From Pararhodospirillum oryzae (lineage in GTDB: Bacteria; Pseudomonadota; Alphaproteobacteria; Rhodospirillales; Rhodospirillaceae): 48,722 bases of DNA. Below are positions 43,629 to 48,722 of this stretch, one piece after another (the first letter of the stretch is position 1; each line of letters opens with the position of its first letter). The notes beneath the pieces are model-generated. The model worked only from the letters and a program-made list of their open reading frames with translations, did no database searches and had not been told where the DNA came from. The DNA is taken from positions 1 to 48,722 of the forward strand of contig NZ_BJZO01000028.1 in the NCBI RefSeq assembly GCF_007992075.1, in the 5' to 3' direction. Made by a program: the position numbers and the translations under genes.

Positions 43629-44222
43629 TCAGACGACGCGACAGACGTCGTCGAAGGCGGGGCGGGGCCCACGGGGGAACAGCCCCGCCGGGTCGCCGTA
43701 GCCCAGGTTGCACAGGAAATTGGTGGTCCACGACGGGGTGTCGGCCAGGAAGGCGGCGTCCACCGCCTGGGTATCGAAACCGCTCATCGGACCGCAGTCA
43801 AGGCCCAGCGCGCGCGCGGCCAGGATCAAGTAGGCGCCCTGAAGGGTGCCGTTGCGCTGGGCCGTGGCCTCGCGCAGGGCCTCGTTGCCTTCAAACATGC
43901 CGAAGGCGTCGGAGGCGGTCCACAGCTGGGGCATGCGTTCGTGGAAGCGGCGGTCGGTGGCGATGATCGCGGTGACCGGGGCGCTCATGGTTTTTTCAAC
44001 GTTGCCGGGGCTGAGGCACGGGCGCAGGCGCTCGCGCGCGGCATCGGTGGTGACGAACACGAAGCGGGCCGGCTGGCAGTTCATGCTGGTGGGGGCCCAG
44101 CGCAGCAGTTCGTGCAACCGGTGCAGCACGTCAACGGGAACGGGGTCCGGCCGCCAGCGCATGTGCGTGCGGGCCTCGCCAAACAACTGGTCGAGGGCGG
44201 TCTGATCCAGAACATGGGACAT
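43629..44222 (-). CDS. Nitroreductase-family protein, RutE-like (malonic semialdehyde reductase)
   Basis: 197-residue FMN-dependent oxidoreductase. APTSMNCQPARFVFV, ARERLRPCLSPGNVEKTMSAP, DCGPMSGFDTQAVDAAF and FLCNLGYGD are the blocks that distinguish RutE/HadB-type enzymes, which reduce malonic semialdehyde to 3-hydroxypropionate. No other rut (pyrimidine degradation) genes are present, so the physiological substrate is uncertain. Followed by the dipeptidase and tsaB on the same strand. Confidence 0.85.
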   Translation of the reverse strand: MSHVLDQTALDQLFGEARTHMRWRPDPVPVDVLHRLHELLRWAPTSMNCQPARFVFVTTDAARERLRPCLSPGNVEKTMSAPVTAIIATDRRFHERMPQLWTASDAFGMFEGNEALREATAQRNGTLQGAYLILAARALGLDCGPMSGFDTQAVDAAFLADTPSWTTNFLCNLGYGDPAGLFPRGPRPAFDDVCRVV

Positions 44223-44354
44223 GGGGGGACTCCCTGGTGTCTGGCGCGAGGGACTTCCTCGCGCGTGCTCGGGAAAGGATATGGAAAAACGAGGAGGGGG
44301 AAAAAAGGGAGGCAGGCAAGGGAATTGTCCGGGTCCCGCCAGGGCTCCGGAGTC

Positions 44355-44405
44355 CGCGTTTGTTTTTTCGGGAAAAGGGGCATCCCCTTTTCCCGGGCAG
44401 GCTCC
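44355..44405 (+). repeat. Dispersed palindromic repeat, copy C
   Basis: Third copy of the palindrome: GTTTGTTTTTTCGGG opens it, and the inner arms CGGGAAAAGGGG (44369-44380) and CCCCTTTTCCCG (44384-44395) form a perfect 12-bp stem with a CAT loop. The outer arms are less well kept than in copy B. On the minus strand it could also help end nfuA transcription. Confidence 0.6.
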
Positions 44406-44451
44406 AGGGCCCCGGCCCCCTCATGGGAAGGGCAGGAACAAGAAGGCGGTG

Positions 44452-45018
44452 TCAGCGCACGGCCTCGACCGCGCGCACGGCCGGAATATGGTGGCGCAAC
44501 AGGGTTTCAACGCCGCGCTTGAGGGTGGCGGTCGAGCTGGGGCAGCCCGAGCACGACCCGCGCATGAACAGTTGCACGACGCCGTCGCGGTAGGCATGGA
44601 AAACGATGTCACCGCCATCCTGGGCAACCACGGGGCGCACGCGGGTTTCCAGCAGATCCAGGATCTGGCGGACAACCTCGCGGTCCTCCTCGGGGGTGTC
44701 CTCAAGAGCGTCGTCGTCGGGCTGGCCGGCGGCGGCGTCGAGCACCGGGGCATCGGCGGCGAAATGGTCCATCAACGCGCCCAGGACCAGGGGCTTCATC
44801 ACCGTCCAGGTTTCTGCGTCGCTCTTGGTCACGGTGATGAAGTCGGGTCCCAAAAACACCCCGCTCACGCCCTCGATGTCGAAAAGGCGGGTGGCCAGCG
44901 GCGAGACACGGGCGCTTCGCGCGTCGGCAAAGTCGCGTCCGCCGGCGGGCAGGACCGCGCGTCCGGGCAGGAACTTCAAGCTGGCGGGGTTGGGCGTGGC
45001 TTCGGTCTGGATGAACAT
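44452..45018 (-). CDS. nfuA: NfuA-type Fe-S cluster scaffold/carrier
   Basis: 188-residue protein with an N-terminal Nfu_N domain (MFIQTEATPNPASLKFLPG) and a C-terminal NifU domain whose cluster-binding Cys156 and Cys159 lie in RGSCSGCPSS. It carries [4Fe-4S] clusters to target enzymes such as the radical SAM proteins in this window. Single gene preceded by a 124-base gap. Confidence 0.94.
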   Translation of the reverse strand: MFIQTEATPNPASLKFLPGRAVLPAGGRDFADARSARVSPLATRLFDIEGVSGVFLGPDFITVTKSDAETWTVMKPLVLGALMDHFAADAPVLDAAAGQPDDDALEDTPEEDREVVRQILDLLETRVRPVVAQDGGDIVFHAYRDGVVQLFMRGSCSGCPSSTATLKRGVETLLRHHIPAVRAVEAVR

Positions 45019-45142
45019 GGACGGGAGTGCCTTTGCAAGGGCGGTCGGAGGAACCCAACCGGCTTTACCAGAGTTGTCCAGTGGGGCTTTCGCCCGACGA
45101 GATGGATTGTTCGGGGGGCGAAGTCAAGGCAGGGCGACACAA

Positions 45143-46120
45143 TCACGGCCGCAACACGATCTTGCCGGTCACCGCGCGTGCCGCCAGGGCCTCCAGGGCG
45201 GCCTGGGCCTCGGCCAGGGGCCGGCGGGCCCCGACGCGCGGGCCCTTCAGGCGCCCCTGGGCCCAGGCCTCCAGGGCGTCGGCCAGCGATCCCATGACCC
45301 GGTCGGGGGCGCGCGTGCGCATGGCGCCCCAGTCGTAGCCGATCACCGACAGGTTCTTGACCAGCAGCAGGTTGGCGGGAGGCGCCGGCACGCGCCCGCT
45401 GGCGAAGCCCACCACCAGCAAGCGGCCCTCGGGCGCGGCGCAGCGGATCGAGGCGTCGAAAAGGTCGCCCCCCACCGGATCGAAGACCACGTCAACCCCC
45501 CGGCCCTGGGTCAGGTCCTTGACGGCGGCGCGCAGGTCGGGGGTGGCGGCGTCCAGCAGGTGATCGGCGCCCGCCTCGCCGGCCACGGCCAGGCGTTCGG
45601 GGCCGGCGGCGGTGGCGATCACGGTTGCGCCCAGGGCCTTGGCGCAGGCCACGGCGGCCAGTCCGACGCCGCCGGCGGCGCCATGAACCAGCACGGTTTC
45701 GCCCGCGATCAGCCGCGCGCGGTCAACCAGGCCAAAGTGGGCGGTGCCATGGGCAATGGGAAAGGCGGCCGCTTCGTCCAGGTCGAGGCCCGGGGGCAAG
45801 GGGAGCACGGCGTCATGGGGGGCAACGACTTCCTCGGCCCAGCCGCCATGATCCAGCACGGCAAGGACCGGCTGGCCCGGAGGCAGCGCGGGGTCGGGGC
45901 GGGTTGTTTCCATGACCGTGCCCGCGATCTCGAACCCGGGCGGGAAGGGGGGTGGCGGCTTGCGCTGGTAGCGGCCCTCGGTCAGCAGGCGGTCGCTGAA
46001 ATTGACCCCGGCGGCGGCGACCCGGATCCGCACGCTCTCCGGGGGCAGGGGCGGGGGGGGCAGATCAACCAGCCGCAGGCCCGCCGGGCCCGAGGTTCCG
46101 TCGCAGACCATCGCGCGCAT
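45143..46120 (-). CDS. NADPH:quinone oxidoreductase-like zinc-independent MDR protein
   Basis: 325-residue medium-chain dehydrogenase/reductase of the quinone-oxidoreductase branch. The N-terminal GroES-like domain includes AAGVNFSDRLLTEGRY and PFPPGFEIAGTV; the Rossmann domain has VHGAAGGVGLAAVACAKALGA and VVFDPVGGDLF. Structural and catalytic zinc cysteines are absent, as in that branch. GAGGAG about 8 bases upstream supports ATG 46120 over the longer frame. Substrate unknown. Confidence 0.88.
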   Translation of the reverse strand: MRAMVCDGTSGPAGLRLVDLPPPPLPPESVRIRVAAAGVNFSDRLLTEGRYQRKPPPPFPPGFEIAGTVMETTRPDPALPPGQPVLAVLDHGGWAEEVVAPHDAVLPLPPGLDLDEAAAFPIAHGTAHFGLVDRARLIAGETVLVHGAAGGVGLAAVACAKALGATVIATAAGPERLAVAGEAGADHLLDAATPDLRAAVKDLTQGRGVDVVFDPVGGDLFDASIRCAAPEGRLLVVGFASGRVPAPPANLLLVKNLSVIGYDWGAMRTRAPDRVMGSLADALEAWAQGRLKGPRVGARRPLAEAQAALEALAARAVTGKIVLRP

Positions 46121-46158
46121 GGGCCGCTCTCCTCGCGGTCGTTCGTCGAGGGAAAGGC

Positions 46159-46182
46159 CGGGGAGGATGCCCCTCCCCGGTG
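46159..46182. terminator. Hairpin after hemN
   Basis: CCGGGGAGG and CCTCCCCGG form a 9-bp stem with a short loop in the 86-base gap between the hemN stop and the quinone-oxidoreductase start, both on the minus strand. No T-tract. Confidence 0.4.
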
Positions 46183-46206
46183 CCGGTGGATGGAACGCGG
46201 GTTCCG

Positions 46207-47601
46207 TCAGACGGCGCGGGAGTGCCGCTGCTCGCCCATCTTCAGGTAGCGGTCGAACTTGGCGCACACCGCGCGCACCAGCGGCCGGCCCAGGTCGGTC
46301 ATGGTCACGCGCAGACCCTCGCGCACCACCACGCCGTCGGCTTCCAGGTCGTCGAGCTGGGCGACCTCGCCCGCGAAGGTGTCCTCGGGCAGGTTGTGGG
46401 CGCGGGCGATCTCGGCCACGTCAACGGCCAGGTCGCACATCAGGCGTTCGATGATGGCGCGGCGCACCCGGTCGTCGTCGCTGATGGCGATGCCGCGCTT
46501 GGTGGCCAGCTTGCCCTCGCGGATGCGGGCCTTGTACTCGTTGATGTCCAGTTCGTTGACCACGTAGCCCTGCGGCAGGTAGCCAATGCCCGAGGCGCCC
46601 AGGCCGATCAGGGTGGGGGCGGTATCGGTGGTGTAGCCCTGGAAGTTGCGGTGCAGATTGCCGTCACGCAGGGCAACGGCCATTTCGTCGTCGGGCGCGG
46701 CGAAGTGATCCAGGCCGATGGCAACATAGCCCAGCTGCTCGAAGCGGGCGGTGGCGTTCAGGTACTGATCCCAGCGGGCATCGACATCGGGCAACGTGGC
46801 CTCGTCGATCAGGCGCATCTGGCGCTTCATCCACGGCACATGGGCATAGCCGAACAGCGAAACGCGCCGGGGCTTCAAGGACAAGGCGCGGTCCACGGTG
46901 TGAATGACCGATTCGGTGGTCTGGTGGGGCAGACCATAAATCAGATCCATGTTGATGTCGGTAATGCCATTGTCGCGCAGCCACTCGAAGACCTGCGCAA
47001 CCATTTCCATGGGCTGAACGCGGTTGATGGCCTTCTGGACCTTGTCCTCGAAGTCCTGGACGCCAATGCTGGCGCGGGTGACGCCGGCCTTGACCATGGA
47101 TTTCACGTAGTCGGCGGTGGCGGTGCGCGGATCCATTTCCAAGGCGACCTCGGCGTTTTCCGACACGCCAAAGCGTTCGCGCAGGAAATCCATGGTGCGC
47201 TGGAGATCGTCGCCGGTCAGGATGGTGGGCGAGCCGCCGCCAAAGTGCACGTGCGTGACGTTGAGCGGGCCGGGCAGGTGGTTGGCGACCAGGGTTGCCT
47301 CGCCCAGCAGGGCTTCCAGGTAATCGGCCACCGGCTCGTAACGCTTGGTCACGCGGGTGTGGCAGCCGCAGAACCAGCACAGATCAGCGCAGTAGGCGAC
47401 GTGGATGTACAAGGACGCCGGGCTTCCGGCCGGCAGTTCCGACAGCCAGGCGGCGTACTGGTCCGGCCCGACGCCGGCATTGAAATGCGGCGCCGTCGGA
47501 TAGGACGTGTAGCGCGGCAGGCGCAGGTCGTACTTTGCCGACAACTGCTGGACCCGCGCACTGGAGACCAGGGGAATCACATTCGACGTCTCGCCACCCA
47601 T
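46207..47601 (-). CDS. hemN: Oxygen-independent coproporphyrinogen III oxidase
   Basis: 464-residue radical SAM enzyme that decarboxylates coproporphyrinogen III in haem and bacteriochlorophyll synthesis without oxygen. Its N-terminus YDLRLPRYTSYPTAPHF and cluster motif Cys71-x3-Cys75-x2-Cys78-x-Cys80 (CADLCWFCGC) identify HemN proper, followed by FGGGSPTIL and VQDFEDKVQKAINR. I start at ATG 47601; the open frame extends to 47727. No FNR-type half sites were recognised upstream. Confidence 0.95.
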   Translation of the reverse strand: MGGETSNVIPLVSSARVQQLSAKYDLRLPRYTSYPTAPHFNAGVGPDQYAAWLSELPAGSPASLYIHVAYCADLCWFCGCHTRVTKRYEPVADYLEALLGEATLVANHLPGPLNVTHVHFGGGSPTILTGDDLQRTMDFLRERFGVSENAEVALEMDPRTATADYVKSMVKAGVTRASIGVQDFEDKVQKAINRVQPMEMVAQVFEWLRDNGITDINMDLIYGLPHQTTESVIHTVDRALSLKPRRVSLFGYAHVPWMKRQMRLIDEATLPDVDARWDQYLNATARFEQLGYVAIGLDHFAAPDDEMAVALRDGNLHRNFQGYTTDTAPTLIGLGASGIGYLPQGYVVNELDINEYKARIREGKLATKRGIAISDDDRVRRAIIERLMCDLAVDVAEIARAHNLPEDTFAGEVAQLDDLEADGVVVREGLRVTMTDLGRPLVRAVCAKFDRYLKMGEQRHSRAV

Positions 47602-47835
47602 CGGAGCCGCTCTCCCGCCTTGTGGTATGGATAACCCCGCCGGGCGGGGCTGCTGGACCCCCTCGCCAAGGGCCTGTTCCCGGTCTAGGATGGCGGGCCG
47701 GCGGCGGCGGATCCTCGAACGGGGCAACTTCCCCCGGCCCCGGCGCGACCTGCGTGGTGTCGCGGCCTTGAGGCGGGAAGTTCGGCCCCTGGGTCGTGCT
47801 TAGCGCCTCGTTTCACGTTTGTCCAGGATATCCCC

Positions 47836-48633
47836 ATGCCGCGTTTTGCCGCCAACCTGTCCACGCTGTTCACCGACCGGCCGCTGGAGGCCCGCTTCGC
47901 GGCCGCCGCGGCGTGTGGCTTCCGGGGGGTCGAGCTTCACTTCCCCTACACCTTGCGTCCCGAGCGCCTGGGCGACCTGGTGGCCATGAATGGCCTGGAG
48001 CTGGTGGTGTTCAACGCGCCCCCGGGCGACTGGGCGGCGGGCGAGCGGGGGCTGGCCGCCTTGCCGGGGCGCGAGGAGGAGTTCCAAGACAGCATCGAGC
48101 TGGCCTTGTCCTACACCGAGTTCACGGATTGCGGACGGCTCCATGTCATGGCCGGCGTGGTCGAGGACGAGGAGCAATGGCCGCAGTCCCTGGAAACCTA
48201 TGCCGCCAACCTGGGCTGGGCGGCGGAGCGCTGCGCCGAGGAAGGGGTGGCGGTGCTGGTGGAGGCGATCAACCTGCAAGACATGCCCGGCTATTTCCTC
48301 TCGCGTCCCGACGACGCGGTGCAGCTGCTTGAGATGGTCGATCACGATAATCTTCAGATCCAGTACGATCTGTATCACGCCCAGATCATGCAAGGCGGCC
48401 TCACGGACTTTCTGGAAACCCACCTGGAGCGGATCGCCCATGTGCAGGTGGCGGGCGTGCCCGGCCGCGCCGAACCCGATGCCGGCGGGGAAATCAACTG
48501 GCCTTACCTTTTTAATCTTCTTGATGCCCATGGCTATCCGGGCTGGGTGGGATGCGAATACACGCCTCGTCTCGTGACCGAGGCCGGCTTGCGCTGGGCG
48601 CGTGATTTCGGCATCACGCCTCCGGCCGTGTAA
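47836..48633 (+). CDS. hyi: Hydroxypyruvate isomerase-like TIM-barrel protein
   Basis: 265-residue xylose-isomerase-like TIM barrel. PRFAANLSTLFTDRPLEARF, VELHFPY, FNAPPGDW, VEAINLQDMPGYFL, IQYDLYHAQIMQGGL and HVQVAGVPGRAEPDAGGEINW follow hydroxypyruvate isomerase (Hyi) and the related OtnI. It would interconvert hydroxypyruvate and tartronate semialdehyde, or act on 2-oxotetronate. No gcl or glxR neighbour is present to settle the choice. Divergent from hemN. Confidence 0.87.
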   Translation: MPRFAANLSTLFTDRPLEARFAAAAACGFRGVELHFPYTLRPERLGDLVAMNGLELVVFNAPPGDWAAGERGLAALPGREEEFQDSIELALSYTEFTDCGRLHVMAGVVEDEEQWPQSLETYAANLGWAAERCAEEGVAVLVEAINLQDMPGYFLSRPDDAVQLLEMVDHDNLQIQYDLYHAQIMQGGLTDFLETHLERIAHVQVAGVPGRAEPDAGGEINWPYLFNLLDAHGYPGWVGCEYTPRLVTEAGLRWARDFGITPPAV

Positions 48634-48671
48634 GAGGCCTCCCAAAGCGCGAGGGGCGAGCGGGGCCCCGG

Positions 48672-48702
48672 CCAGGGCAATCGGGTGAACCGATTGCCCT
48701 GG
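48672..48702 (+). terminator. Perfect 13-bp hairpin after hyi
   Basis: CCAGGGCAATCGG (48672-48684) and CCGATTGCCCTGG (48690-48702) flank a GTGAA loop, 39 bases after the hyi stop; a short pyrimidine run (CTCTTTC) follows. Probable transcription terminator. Confidence 0.6.
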
Positions 48703-48722
48703 ACTCTTTCAGAGCCCTCAAA

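Overview
The window is a compact, GC-rich (by eye about two-thirds G+C) stretch of bacterial chromosome with around 45 genes and no rRNA, tRNA, CRISPR array, insertion sequence or integrase that I could recognise. Protein types (alphaproteobacterial IscR, PrdX-type Ala-tRNA(Pro) deacylase, CysNC fusion, late cobalamin genes with CobW and BluB, large MCPs, HisN-type phosphatase) suggest an alphaproteobacterium of the Rhodospirillaceae, perhaps Rhodospirillum or Pararhodospirillum. This placement is inference from gene content, not from a search.

Layout. 0-6.5 kb: anmK, an alpha/beta hydrolase, cysE-iscR behind a good sigma70 promoter, prdX, an FAD-linked glycolate/D-lactate dehydrogenase and a PsiE-like membrane protein. 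6.4-13.6 kb: an MFS exporter divergent from a LysR regulator, an SPL-type radical SAM gene and an AlaX-like hydrolase (both with less GC-rich stretches), then an AraC regulator divergent from a methyltransferase-azlC-azlD operon. 13.6-18 kb: cobS-cobC-cobU-cobW on the minus strand, divergent from cobT. 18-22 kb: a diguanylate cyclase and a chemoreceptor. 22-25 kb: cysD-cysNC. 25-29.2 kb is the accessory part: an ATPase/TOPRIM gene pair, a DJ-1/PfpI protein, a small membrane protein and a HicA-like toxin/HTH antitoxin pair. 29-39.8 kb: a YejA-like peptide-binding protein with hisN, an SLC13/RCK permease behind an unusual leader, bluB, trpS, lysA, a second diguanylate cyclase and rimI. 39.8-42.2 kb: an AT-rich gap and a second chemoreceptor. 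42.3-48.6 kb: tsaB, a D-Ala-D-Ala dipeptidase, a RutE-like nitroreductase, nfuA, a quinone oxidoreductase, hemN and a hydroxypyruvate isomerase.

How the genes work together. cysE makes O-acetylserine and CysD/CysNC activate sulfate to PAPS, so both arms of cysteine synthesis are present; IscR and NfuA handle Fe-S clusters, used by HemN and the SPL radical SAM protein. CobU, CobS, CobT, CobC, CobW and BluB cover lower-ligand synthesis and nucleotide-loop assembly of B12. Two GGDEF proteins with intact active and inhibitory sites and two MCPs indicate c-di-GMP signalling and motility.

The most interesting items are the split ATPase plus TOPRIM pair (25.2-27.0 kb), which resembles OLD/PARIS-type anti-phage systems but has a DUF3226-like partner; the toxin-antitoxin pair whose promoter is overlaid by a perfect 16-bp palindrome; a 50-bp palindromic repeat present three times in intergenic DNA; and a leader with an intrinsic terminator ahead of the SLC13 permease.
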